This document shows positions 17,170 to 25,644 of a stretch of DNA of 31,638 nt, in pieces. Made by a program: the position numbers and the translations under genes. The DNA is from Xanthobacteraceae bacterium. Its GTDB lineage: Bacteria; Pseudomonadota; Alphaproteobacteria; Rhizobiales; Xanthobacteraceae. The stretch spans positions 1-31,638 of the forward strand of contig JASHRR010001421.1 in assembly GCA_030037185.1 (NCBI GenBank), in the 5' to 3' direction. A model generated the notes under the pieces. That model was not told the origin of the DNA. It made no database searches and saw only the letters and a list, made by a program, of their open reading frames with translations. Position 1 is the first letter of the stretch. Every line of letters begins with the position of its first letter.

Positions 17170-17688
17170 AGCGGTTTGACCGGCCCGACGAGATTGCTCG
17201 CGGATAAAATCACGGATTGCGGCCTTCGCCGTAATATCGAGACCGATGGTCGGTTCATCGAGAAGGCAATTTCGGTTCGTGGAGCAAGCTCGCTGTGATT
17301 TCACAGCGGATCCGTTGGCCGAGGCAAAGTTGTCGAACCGGCTGGTCTATGCGTCCCGCCGGGAGTTCAGCCCAAAGCTGGGGAGCGCTGGCCGAACACG
17401 ACACCTATGCCGTAGGCAAGGGCGCGGCGTTGTCGCCATGGCGTCAGGCCGAGAACCTCCGCGCTGCCGGAGGTGGGCTGCAAGACGCCGGATAGCATTT
17501 TCAAGGTTGTGGACTTGCCTGCGCGGTTCGGCCCGATAATGGCGACGCGTTCGCCTTCAGACACCGTGAAGGACACGCCGCAAACGGCATCTTGCATTTG
17601 GGAGAGAAAAGGCCCCAAATGGACCGCGCCGGCGTTTAATGCGGCGATAGGCCTTGCGCAACTCCCGAACGGCGATGACTGGGGACAT
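17170..17688 (-). pseudogene. ABC transporter ATPase relic (DrrA/NatA-like), internal deletion
   Basis: Read on the minus strand from ATG 17688: SPVIAVRELRKAYRRIKRRR, then after a frame change CGVSFTVSEGERVAIIGPNR and AGKSTTLKMLSGVLQPTSG. The Walker A reads GPNRAGKST with Arg where Gly is usual. After RQRRALAYGIGVVFGQRS the sequence jumps to QPVRQLCLGQRIRCEITAS and LLHEP (signature region), then after another shift LLDEPTIGLDITAKAAIRDF (Walker B/D-loop). About 40-45 residues between the Q-loop and the signature motif are missing. Family members export drugs or viologens with a separate permease, which is not found here. The gene cannot make a working ATPase. Confidence 0.72.
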
Positions 17689-17699
17689 AATGAAGCTCG

Positions 17700-18006
17700 A
17701 ATGAAGCGGTGACGTGAGTGGCGAACTCGGATGACGCGGCGGTTAACCTATATCCCGCCCCTTTAAGGGATGGATTGCGGTCTACACACATCGTCCGAAT
17801 TTGCGTGGTCATCGCTTTCGAGCTCGGCCCAGAAAGAATTGGTACGCAAATTGGCAGGGCAGCAATAACTGCGCCACGTGCCGAACGCCGGGCTAAGCCG
17901 AGACCCGAGCCTCGGCTGCTTTCGCGACGCGTTATCGGCAGAGAACATTTTGATGCAAAAACCCGAGGGAGGAGTCCCAGGCTCAATTTTGCAATCCCAC
18001 CGGCCG
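17700..18006. other. Gene-free stretch
   Basis: About 300 bases between the ABC relic and the end of the FGE-fusion gene. No start, motif, terminator or repeat that I can support. Confidence 0.35.
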
Positions 18007-19932
18007 TTAACGTTTCTCGCGCACCACCCGGAACCCGACATCGTCAAATTTGTAAGCCTCCGGAAACATGGTCCGAAGCGAAACGCGCGTTAACCAGGGG
18101 TAAACGTGAAAGGAGCCGCCGCGCACCACATGCCCTTCGCCGGTAGGGGGCCCCTTGGGGTCGGCAGCGGGACTAATCGAGTAATAGTCAGGGTCATAAA
18201 AATCCTGCACCCATTCCGCTACGTTTCCTCGCATGTCATAAATGCCCCACATATTTGGCCTCTTGGTCGCAACAGCATGGGTCTTGGCCGCTGCCAAGCC
18301 GGTCGGGGAGTCTTCGTCTCGACGCCCGCCGGTGCTGACGGCAGCGCCACGGCTATCGTTATACCAAGCCATGTCACGTAGGGACCCCGCATATTCATCC
18401 ATGGTGCCGGCGCGGGCCGCATATTCCCATTCGGCTTCGGTTGGCAGCCGGTAGAGGAATCCATCGCTGCGTGCATTCAGTTTGCTAAGGAATTCCTGTA
18501 CCTGCCCGAAAGTGACTTGCTCCACTGGAAGGTCTTCGCCCCTGAATGTGCTGGGGTCCGATCCCATCACGACTTGCCATTGCTTCCCCGTTACTTCTGT
18601 CTTTCCGATTTCGAAAGCTTTCGTGATTTGCACTGAGTGTCGTGGCCTTTCATCCTTACTGCATTCGTTCGGTTTCGCACCTTCCGAACACCCCATTTGA
18701 AATTCACCGCTAGGAACGATAACGAATTCCATGCCGAGGTCATTCGTGCTGTAAGCAACGGCTGAAGGTTCTGGGGAGGACCGGGGCGCGGAGTTCGAAA
18801 TCGTTTCCCGCGATGCTCTGGTCACCACAGCCAGTCGATCGCTCTCTTCAGCTTGTTGCTTCCTTTCTTCAGCCCGCGCTCCGGACAATGTGAACTCCAG
18901 ACCGACATTGCCTTCGTGGCAGGCATACTCTACGAGTTGCTCCTGATCCGTTAGCCGCCACATCACGACTTCTATGCTCCACGGCCTCATCCAAGTACCG
19001 GAATCCTCAATGGTGAAGCCGTAAAGAAGATGGTTCTCATCCAGACGCTTCCAGCGCTCGATGAGGTGCACTTTCTCGGTGTTGCCATAGTTGAAAGTTC
19101 CACCCATTGCCCAAATATTGAAATTTGTGGAATCAACGACGAGCGTATCGTCCTCCCAGTGCCCGCGTCCGGCCCCCTTGTACAGACGAACGTTCTCAGG
19201 AGGACGTGCGCGCCCGTCCAGGTAAATCATCTGCGATTCGTGCGCTTCGGGGCGAACGACCACGACATCACGGCTCTGAACAATCTGGAAGGTGCTCTCT
19301 TGACTTCCCGGACCCGTACCAGTGAACGGCGGACCGACCCTCACGGGCCTGACGCACCGGCTCGAGAGCGGCCGGTCCTCCGGACCTATAGGCGGACGAT
19401 TGACCCTTTTGAGGGTGTCCTGCTGTCGTTGTATGGCGGCGGGAGTGAGTGGGGGGACTCGCCCGTCTGCTGGATCGGCGACCTGAGACGTGCGCAGGGT
19501 TGTCATCGGCACCTTGTACCAATAGCCATCTCTCCAGAACGAGTTGTAGGCGTCCGTCGTTTTCTCTCCCGGGGGAGTAGCCGTGGGCTCTACGCGAAGG
19601 TCGATCGCTGCTTGCCGCGCGAACTCTTCGGCGTCCTTCGCTTCCGCTAAACTAAATTCCGTTTTGTTTTGAGCGGCGGCCGGCCGCTCCAGTGGCGTGA
19701 GGACACTGTGGCTCCAGATACCTTCCAGATCCGGCCTGTCATCACCTGTCCGGGGCACTTTCCCTACCGGGTATTTCGCGAAGCTAGCCTTCCAGTCGTA
19801 AGGCTTCTCTACGGCTTGCGGCGGACTCTGAGCGCCTGCTTGCGACGTCTGCGCACGAACATTGATGGGAACTAGTCCGCTCAAGGCGATAGCCGCTGAT
19901 GCAACCATAAACACCACATCGCTCTGGCGCAT
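18007..19932 (-). CDS. Exported fusion: PDLxGxW-family domain plus FGE/SUMF1-like domain
   Basis: A 641-residue protein with SD GGAGA six bases before ATG 19932. Residues 1-28 are a signal peptide (cleavage near NVRA). Residues about 60-365 are a PDLxGxW-type domain: DRPDLEGIWSHSVLTPLERP, YNSFWRDGYWYKVP, SRCVRPVRVGPPFTG, GHWEDDTLVVDSTNFN, and the closing VEYACHEGNVGLEFTLSGAR. After a polar linker, residues about 393-640 form an FGE-sulfatase (SUMF1/formylglycine-generating-enzyme-like) fold: GMEFVIVPSGEFQMGC, IGKTEVTGKQW, YRLPTEAEWEYAARAG, GIYDMRGNVAEWVQDFY, RGGSFHVYPWLTRVSLRTM, and DVGFRVVR. The paired cysteines that true sulfatase-activating FGEs have after RGGS are absent, so a different or non-catalytic role is likely. 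Function unknown. Confidence 0.85.
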   Translation of the reverse strand: MRQSDVVFMVASAAIALSGLVPINVRAQTSQAGAQSPPQAVEKPYDWKASFAKYPVGKVPRTGDDRPDLEGIWSHSVLTPLERPAAAQNKTEFSLAEAKDAEEFARQAAIDLRVEPTATPPGEKTTDAYNSFWRDGYWYKVPMTTLRTSQVADPADGRVPPLTPAAIQRQQDTLKRVNRPPIGPEDRPLSSRCVRPVRVGPPFTGTGPGSQESTFQIVQSRDVVVVRPEAHESQMIYLDGRARPPENVRLYKGAGRGHWEDDTLVVDSTNFNIWAMGGTFNYGNTEKVHLIERWKRLDENHLLYGFTIEDSGTWMRPWSIEVVMWRLTDQEQLVEYACHEGNVGLEFTLSGARAEERKQQAEESDRLAVVTRASRETISNSAPRSSPEPSAVAYSTNDLGMEFVIVPSGEFQMGCSEGAKPNECSKDERPRHSVQITKAFEIGKTEVTGKQWQVVMGSDPSTFRGEDLPVEQVTFGQVQEFLSKLNARSDGFLYRLPTEAEWEYAARAGTMDEYAGSLRDMAWYNDSRGAAVSTGGRRDEDSPTGLAAAKTHAVATKRPNMWGIYDMRGNVAEWVQDFYDPDYYSISPAADPKGPPTGEGHVVRGGSFHVYPWLTRVSLRTMFPEAYKFDDVGFRVVREKR

Positions 19933-19993
19933 CGTACATCTCCATTTGCGTTGATTGCTGTCCTTCTGGCAATATTGAAGCGCATTCGGATGA

Positions 19994-20023
19994 AGTTAAA
20001 CGCCTCGACAGCGCGGCGGTCAA
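19994..20023 (-). promoter_or_regulatory. Possible promoter of the FGE-fusion gene
   Basis: On the minus strand TTGACC (20023-20018) is followed after 18 bases by TTAACT (19999-19994), about 60 bases upstream of the start codon. Spacing is acceptable but both boxes deviate from consensus. Confidence 0.25.
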
Positions 20024-20059
20024 TACGGCCCACAACCAAAAGCGTTATCATGATCCCGG

Positions 20060-21600
20060 GAGTCGGCAATGTCGGCTGCAGGCGATTTTACCGTTGCTGA
20101 AACAAGGATTACTATCCGCAATGGGTGTGAGCCGTCAGCTCGTTTCAACAGGGGGACCGACACTCAGCGCGAGGCATTTCTGGCCTGTTGCTTTTCAGGT
20201 CACAACGATTGTCTGCGTGCATTGCGGCACGTGGTGCAGACAGCTCCCGATAATGGATGTGCTCGATATCAAAAAATCTTTCCCGGCGATTAATCCCAAT
20301 CGGCGGTTAAAAAACCATCATATGCCAGGATGATACGGCATGGGTTGGTCGAGCATGAGCTGGATTGCCCGGATCAGGGCGCCCAGAATGCCGGGGAGTC
20401 GAGGCGTGCATGCCGGACCGGCGTGCTCACGCGATCAAGGATGCGCCGGGGAGAAGATGTGAGCTGAAGGCGCTGGCTTTTGCGTCGCGAGACGTGCGGG
20501 GCGGTGGTCTGAATACCTTGGCTGAGAACAGCGCCCGCTATTTCGGCCTGTCAGCGTCGCAGGCAGGCCTGCGATGTCCCACGCCTCCAGCCCGCCGCGG
20601 CACCAGGAGTATTCGGGTACCCGAGAGCGACAAGCTCAGTCGCAAGATTACGGGCATCCCACAAGACTGCGTGCCAGGAATAAGTTCTTACGCGTCGTCT
20701 CCGATCGCCTTGCAGCAACCGATCGACCAGGACTTTGAGGGGTTGACGTTGCCAACACTCCGTTTCCATGCGCGCCTGGAACAAGCTGGTGCCCGGAATC
20801 GTGACGCGCGGGCAGTTGCTGCCAACTACAGCAGGAATGGGCAGTCGCCACTCGCGCCGCCTTCTCTGTCACCGATCAGTGCACGAAGCTCGCCGATCGG
20901 CGTCAGGCCGATCAGGATGCCCGACTGCACGCCTTGGGTTATCCGCAATCCCGTCAGGCAGGAGGGCCATGAAAGGGTCCATTTCACGTCCTCGGTGAAG
21001 CTACGTCGTGACGCAGATATGTGCCCGTGGTTAGCCCACCCGTCCGCTTTTTGATCTCGAGAAGTCCGCACCCGTACTGAGGGGCGCCGCGTCCAGCGCA
21101 ATGCGGCGCGCAGCATGTCGACCAGCCCCAATGTTACTCAAAAGCTACAATTGCTTTTTTCTCACCAGTGCGCGGGTCCCTGTCCAGGGCCCACCTCATG
21201 TCCAATCTTCCGAGCGGCGCGCCTCGGAGCTTCAAAGGATCGGCTACACTTCAACCAACCGGCGCAGCAACGCGTTCGACGAAGACCGCGTTGGTGTCTT
21301 TTACCAATGCTGGTGGTATCGGAAAGCCGATTGGGTTGCGCGAGCGGCGGCCGTTGCCAAACGAGCAGCTGCGTGAGCTTGTTGTGTCTGGCCGAAGGGC
21401 TGAAGAAAGGGCGTGCTCCGTTAACGCGGCAATAGGGAACATCGGACGTTAACGGTGAGTATCGAGCATTTCTAATGCTCCCAGTTTACCATCGTATATT
21501 GTTTACGCTGACGATGGGAAAGTTTTTATTGGCCCATCCCGCGCCGTGAAGGCCCGGCCGATTGTCCCATCGGTTTGCGTTCCGGGCACCGCGACGTTCG
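20060..21600. other. Long gene-poor region, possibly holding decayed genes
   Basis: About 1.5 kb without an intact recognisable gene. On the minus strand 20551-20784 reads SLFQARMETECWQRQPLKVL and WHAVLWDARNLATELVALGY, and 20826-21010 reads WTLSWPSCLTGLRITQGVQS and GILIGLTPIGELRALIGDRE. Both look more protein-like than the surrounding frames, yet have no start signal and are interrupted, so they may be relics of one or two genes I cannot name. Small hairpins occur at 21463-21479 (GAGCAT/ATGCTC). Confidence 0.35.
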
Positions 21601-21604
21601 CCCG

Positions 21605-21670
21605 TGGAAGGGTGTTCGGCAGCATAGGTTTGATGGCAATCCGCTCCCAATCGGTTAGTTCGTACCGCAC
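21605..21670 (-). mobile_element. Possible scrap of an IS5-type transposase N-terminus
   Basis: From a GTG at 21670 the minus strand reads RYELTDWERIAIKPMLPNTL, which resembles the beginning of IS5-family transposases of rhizobia (RYELTDxEWxAIKPMLPNKPRG). After about 22 residues the similarity ends. No inverted repeats or target duplication were seen. This is a weak call based on a short match. Confidence 0.35.
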
Positions 21671-21984
21671 GATTCGGGCGCTTGAACTTGGCCGAGCGCC
21701 TCACAGTGAGTTTCGGAGGAAAACCGGACGTTGCGTGGAGGCGAATAAGGGTTTTCAGACGGCGGCCGGCGTCGCGCCGAAATTCGCCGAGGGCGGACCT
21801 TCGGGCCAACTCCAATGACCGAAAATCCTCCATCTGAAACAACCGTGCGGATTCTCCTTCCCTCGGGGGCAAGCCAGGCGTATCCTGCGACAAGATAACC
21901 AATAAGCTGGGGCAGTCGATCCGCCCGCACGGGCTAAGGCGACGGACCTCGGAGACCCTATGAACCGCGATAAGGGGGTTCCTC

Positions 21985-23832
21985 ATGACATCACGAGCAC
22001 AGTTATTAGCGAGCGCTTTCGCGGCATCGGCGGCATTGGCGCCGGCGACGGCCTCGGCCGATCAACTCTTGGCCGGCACGATCACTTCGCCGACCGGCCA
22101 GAAGATGGAGGGCGTGCTGGTCACCGCCCAGAAGGTCGGATCGACCATTCAGACCAGCGTCTACACCGACCAGAACGGCGAGTATTACTTCCCCGCTATG
22201 GAAGACGGGAATTACGCCGTTTGGGCGCAAACGCTGGGCTACGAGACCGCCAAGGGCAACGTTGCCCTGACCGCGACCCAGCACCAGGACTTCAAGCTTG
22301 CCGCCATCACCGATCCGGAACAGCGCATCCGCCAGATGCCGCCGGAAATGCTCGCTGCGGCTTTGCCGGAAGAAACCGAAGCTGACGCCAACATCAAGCG
22401 CATTTTCCACAACCAGTGCACCGGCTGCCACACGCCCGGCTACCCCTTGCAGTTCAGGTTCGACGAAGCAGGCTGGTACAAAGTCATCAACTTTATGAAA
22501 ACAATTCCGGACCTTCCCGGACCGAACGCCAGGACGAACCAGATCATCAACTACAATCAAAAGGAACTTGCGGCCTACCTCTCACGCGCGCGTGGCCCCG
22601 GCGAGACCACGATGAAGTTCAAGGATCGTCCGCGGCCGACCGGCGAGGCGGCGCGGGTGATGTGGAAGACCTATGACGTTCCGCTCAACCCGGATTCCGG
22701 CATTGCGACCTTCGGGGTCAAGTACAACACCAATGACGGCTCCGATTGGAGCCTGGGTGTCACCTCGCGTATCGGCCAATTACCCCATGACGGCAACATG
22801 GGTCTCGACGGCACGCTCTATTATACCGTCAATGCGCCCAACAGGTTCGTGACCATCGGCAAGGTCAGCCCGACAACAGGCGAAGTGAGGTATCTGAAGT
22901 ACGATAGGGTTGACGGCAGGGGCGCCGCCACCGCTCACGGCCTTGCCCGCGACGCCAACGGCGACCTCTGGTTCGATGTCAATCCCGGCCGCCGCAGTCT
23001 CGGCAAGCTTGAAGCCAAGACCGACACCTTCAAGGTCTACGAGACTCCGCCTCCGATGTCGCCGCTTGGCGGTGCCGTGACCATGGACGTGGACGGCAAG
23101 GGCAAAATCTGGGCGTCGGCGCCTGATGGCGTCGTGATGTTCGACCCGGTGAGCGAGAAGTTCACCGACTTCAAGTCGAAGACGCCGTACCAGAACACCA
23201 AAGGCACCAACATGACCTACGGCGCCGCGGGCGACCGCGACGGCAACGGCTGGTGGGCGCAGATGGCCTTCGACACCATCGGCAAGGCCGACGTGGCGAC
23301 GCATTCGACCTCGGAAGTCGTGCTACCCTCCCTCAAGGACGAAATAGCGCGCATTCCGGCGCCGGCCAAGGCGTTCTACGACAGCTTCAACCAGCTGACC
23401 GTCAACAACCCGCTGCCATGGTCGGAAGGCCCGCGTCGCATGGGCACGGACAAGAACGCGGACGTTCTGTGGGTCGGCAACTCGTGGGGCTCTTCGCTCG
23501 CCCGCATCGATACCAAGACGCTGCAGACGACGATTGTGCCGTTCCCGGATCCGGCCTATCAGCCGTACCACATCGCGGTCGACAAGAACCACAACGTGTG
23601 GGCCAACATGTGGACGACGGATCGCATCGCCCGCTACAATCCAACTACTGCGGAGTGGACGTTCTTCGATACGCCGGTTCGCGGGACCGAAATCCGCCAC
23701 GTCTCGCTGCTTGAGCTGCCCGACCAGGATACCAAGGTGACCGTGCCGCTCTACCGTAACAGCAAGATGGGTGCGATGACTCTGCGCACCGAGGCCGAAA
23801 TCGCGGCTCTCAAGGCGCAGGCATCGAAGTAG
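21985..23832 (+). CDS. Exported CnaB-like / cytochrome c / Vgb-like beta-propeller protein
   Basis: A 615-residue protein. ATG 21985 has a purine-rich AAGGGGG about eight bases upstream. Residues 1-25 are a signal peptide (cleavage near ATASA). Residues about 28-110 form a carboxypeptidase-regulatory-like (CnaB-type) beta-sandwich with VLVTAQKVGSTIQTSVYTD, QNGEYYFPAMEDGNYAVWAQ. A single c-type heme site CTGCH sits at 145-149 in NQCTGCHTPGYPLQF. From about residue 240 to 590 repeated DxxGxLWF / GKIWASAPDGVVMFDP / NVWANMWTTDRIARYNP segments indicate a virginiamycin-B-lyase-like or SMP-30-like propeller. The gene ends before a strong terminator. A periplasmic redox or ligand-binding role is inferred from heme plus propeller; reaction unknown. 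Confidence 0.88.
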   Translation: MTSRAQLLASAFAASAALAPATASADQLLAGTITSPTGQKMEGVLVTAQKVGSTIQTSVYTDQNGEYYFPAMEDGNYAVWAQTLGYETAKGNVALTATQHQDFKLAAITDPEQRIRQMPPEMLAAALPEETEADANIKRIFHNQCTGCHTPGYPLQFRFDEAGWYKVINFMKTIPDLPGPNARTNQIINYNQKELAAYLSRARGPGETTMKFKDRPRPTGEAARVMWKTYDVPLNPDSGIATFGVKYNTNDGSDWSLGVTSRIGQLPHDGNMGLDGTLYYTVNAPNRFVTIGKVSPTTGEVRYLKYDRVDGRGAATAHGLARDANGDLWFDVNPGRRSLGKLEAKTDTFKVYETPPPMSPLGGAVTMDVDGKGKIWASAPDGVVMFDPVSEKFTDFKSKTPYQNTKGTNMTYGAAGDRDGNGWWAQMAFDTIGKADVATHSTSEVVLPSLKDEIARIPAPAKAFYDSFNQLTVNNPLPWSEGPRRMGTDKNADVLWVGNSWGSSLARIDTKTLQTTIVPFPDPAYQPYHIAVDKNHNVWANMWTTDRIARYNPTTAEWTFFDTPVRGTEIRHVSLLELPDQDTKVTVPLYRNSKMGAMTLRTEAEIAALKAQASK

Positions 23833-23877
23833 CGCGAGGCGCTGCTGGCGGCATTGCCCAGCCGGCACAAAATAATT

Positions 23878-23912
23878 GCCGAGCCCTGGCGACGACGGGG
23901 CTCGGCTTTTTT
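23878..23912 (+). terminator. Rho-independent terminator
   Basis: A perfect 9-bp stem GCCGAGCCC / GGGCTCGGC with an 11-base loop is followed directly by six T (23907-23912). It lies 46 bases after the stop of the CnaB/cytochrome/propeller gene and ends that transcript. Confidence 0.9.
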
Positions 23913-24314
23913 GATGTCTGCCGAGCCCTGGGCCCGGCCGGCCACGATCTCGGAACACGCGAGCAGCCCGTCCTTCCGCGAACACCTTGGCAAAGCCGGA
24001 CGCGTTGCGGAGCTTGCGCACGCCTGGAGCGTCGCCGGCCGCTCGGGTTCTCGCTAGGGCCGGAGCCTTTGCCGCGAACGTCCTCCGGATCGCGGCTTCG
24101 ACCATCCACAAGGACCCGAACGACAGGCTCAGCAAGCTCCTCTCCGCCGCTTCGGATCGCCCGCACCGGTGCAAGGCCCAGCCGGAAGCAACCGGAGCAG
24201 CGGTGGAGGAACCCTCGAAAAGGATAAAAAGCGCCGCGGCGCCGCGCGCCTCGCCCGCGGTATCCAAGCTCGCCGGCCCCTGCGCCGCAAAGGCCGAATC
24301 AAACATCAGGTCTG
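23913..24314. other. Gene-free stretch between convergent genes
   Basis: About 400 GC-rich bases between the terminator and the end of the GlcG/HbpS-like gene. The long minus-strand frame across it is a shadow without a start signal or a family motif. No second terminator for the minus-strand gene was found. Confidence 0.4.
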
Positions 24315-24833
24315 CTACTTCACCCTGGCCTTGATCTTGTCGAGTCCGGCCTTGGCGCATGCTTCATCCTTGGCGCCGCCGCCCTGGGCGCCGTTTGCGC
24401 CACCGAAGCCGATCGCACCAATGACATCGTTGCCGGCCATGATCGGTACTGCACCCGGCCTCGGGAAGATGTTCTTGTCCGCCTCGAGCCTGGCCTTCAG
24501 GGCCGGGTCTTTGTCCATCTCGGACGCGATCTCGGAGGTCGGCTTCTTCATATCATTGGCAAGGACGGCCTTCTTGGGGCTCAGCTCGGCGGAATTCTTC
24601 GAGGAGCCATTAGCCGACACCAGCACGCGCAGGATGCCGGCAGAGTCGACCACCGCCGCGCTTCCTTTCACGCCTGCCTCAAGGCAGGTGTTGACCGCGG
24701 TCTGCGCGGCCTCAACGGCGAGCGCCGAATCCAGCCCCCGCGCGGGCTGCTGCTGCCCGCCTTGCTGGGCGAAGACCGTGCTTGTCATGGCGGCAAGCGC
24801 AAGCGTGCCCAATGTCGTCAGTGGTCGGATCAT
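24315..24833 (-). CDS. Exported GlcG/HbpS-like (DUF336) heme-binding-type protein
   Basis: A 172-residue protein with GAGGA seven bases before the ATG. Residues 1-22 form a signal peptide (LTTLGTLALAAMTSTVFA), followed by a glutamine-rich linker. The rest matches the GlcG/HbpS fold: LAVEAAQTAVNTCLEAGVKG, SAAVVDSAGILRVLVSANGS, SPKKAVLANDMKKPTSEI, PRPGAVPIMAGNDVIGAIGF and the glycine-rich GGANGAQGGGAKDEACAKAG. HbpS binds heme outside the cell in actinobacteria; other members bind cobalamin derivatives or occur beside oxidoreductases. The gene converges with the heme-carrying propeller gene, which makes a heme- or cofactor-related role plausible but unproven. The glycine-rich loop and the final DEACAKAGL are usual for the family. 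Confidence 0.88.
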   Translation of the reverse strand: MIRPLTTLGTLALAAMTSTVFAQQGGQQQPARGLDSALAVEAAQTAVNTCLEAGVKGSAAVVDSAGILRVLVSANGSSKNSAELSPKKAVLANDMKKPTSEIASEMDKDPALKARLEADKNIFPRPGAVPIMAGNDVIGAIGFGGANGAQGGGAKDEACAKAGLDKIKARVK

Positions 24834-24899
24834 GAGGGAGTCCTCTATGTTTGTTTGAGTGCAGGTCCTTGTTGAAGTCCGAGAGCCTAACTGTTTGCG

Positions 24900-25640
24900 G
24901 AAAAAGCGACAAGCTAACGGACGCTTTAAAACGGGCGCAGGGGTGGGAGGGCAACGCGGCAGTGTCTTGAGGTACTAACGCGCGACGCCCTCCTGCGCCA
25001 CAACTGCCTCGACAATTGGTGATTTTCAGCCGCGTTAAGGGGCCTGCCGACGGATTTGACTTCTCGCTCCCCTTCCAATTCGATCACAGTTGGTGCTGTT
25101 TTCCGGGCGCAATCGCGACGCAATCCAAAGCGCAAGAAGCCCGATCGCTCTAGAACAACGGCTAGCTCGATTTGGCACTGCCTCGGCACAGTCCGACTAC
25201 CCGTCACGTACCACAACGTCGTCGCAGTGGTACCGCCGACGACAATGTTGTTACGATGGATGATCGCGCCTGCATGAAACCGGCGCCTGTCAGAATGACG
25301 AGCGGCAATCGCATAAGATCGTTCGTCACGAAGGAGTCTGGCGAACGATCAGCTGTCGGCAGCAGAAAGGTTCACGGGATCATCGCAAAGGAGGCGGCGA
25401 GACAAACCAACGTCGTCCTAGGCCTGACTCGTCGTGCTCGGTGCAACTGCACCGATCAGCTGTCCCACGATGACGGTGGTCTTGTCTTTAACAGACTTTC
25501 GCGGTCCGATCAGCCAAGTCTTTGAATAGGTTTTGGAGGAGGGAAAAAGGGTGCCAGGTAGGCTTTCACTGGATTAAAGTGGACCGAGACTGGCGCGCAC
25601 CGTTTTCCGGTGGCGTCTGTCCCACGACGGCGCAGGAGGG
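24900..25640. other. Intergenic region with one strong inverted repeat
   Basis: About 740 bases between divergently oriented genes. No credible gene. It contains a perfect 9-bp inverted repeat (see 25317-25350) and must hold the promoters of both flanking genes, but no clear boxes were seen. Confidence 0.35.
25317..25350. repeat. 9-bp perfect inverted repeat
   Basis: GATCGTTCG (25317-25325) and CGAACGATC (25342-25350) are exact reverse complements with a 16-base spacer. The position, about 295 bases before the alpha/beta-hydrolase gene, would suit an operator or a weak transcript hairpin; no T-run follows. Confidence 0.5.
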
Positions 25641-25644
25641 AAGC

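Noticed and set aside
20365..21054. 229-codon plus-strand frame
   Set aside because: No SD, no recognisable motif; the opposite strand looks more protein-like in parts.
23323..24360. 345-codon minus-strand frame across the terminator
   Set aside because: Overlaps the 3' end of the CnaB/cytochrome/propeller gene and its terminator in antisense; no start signal or motif.
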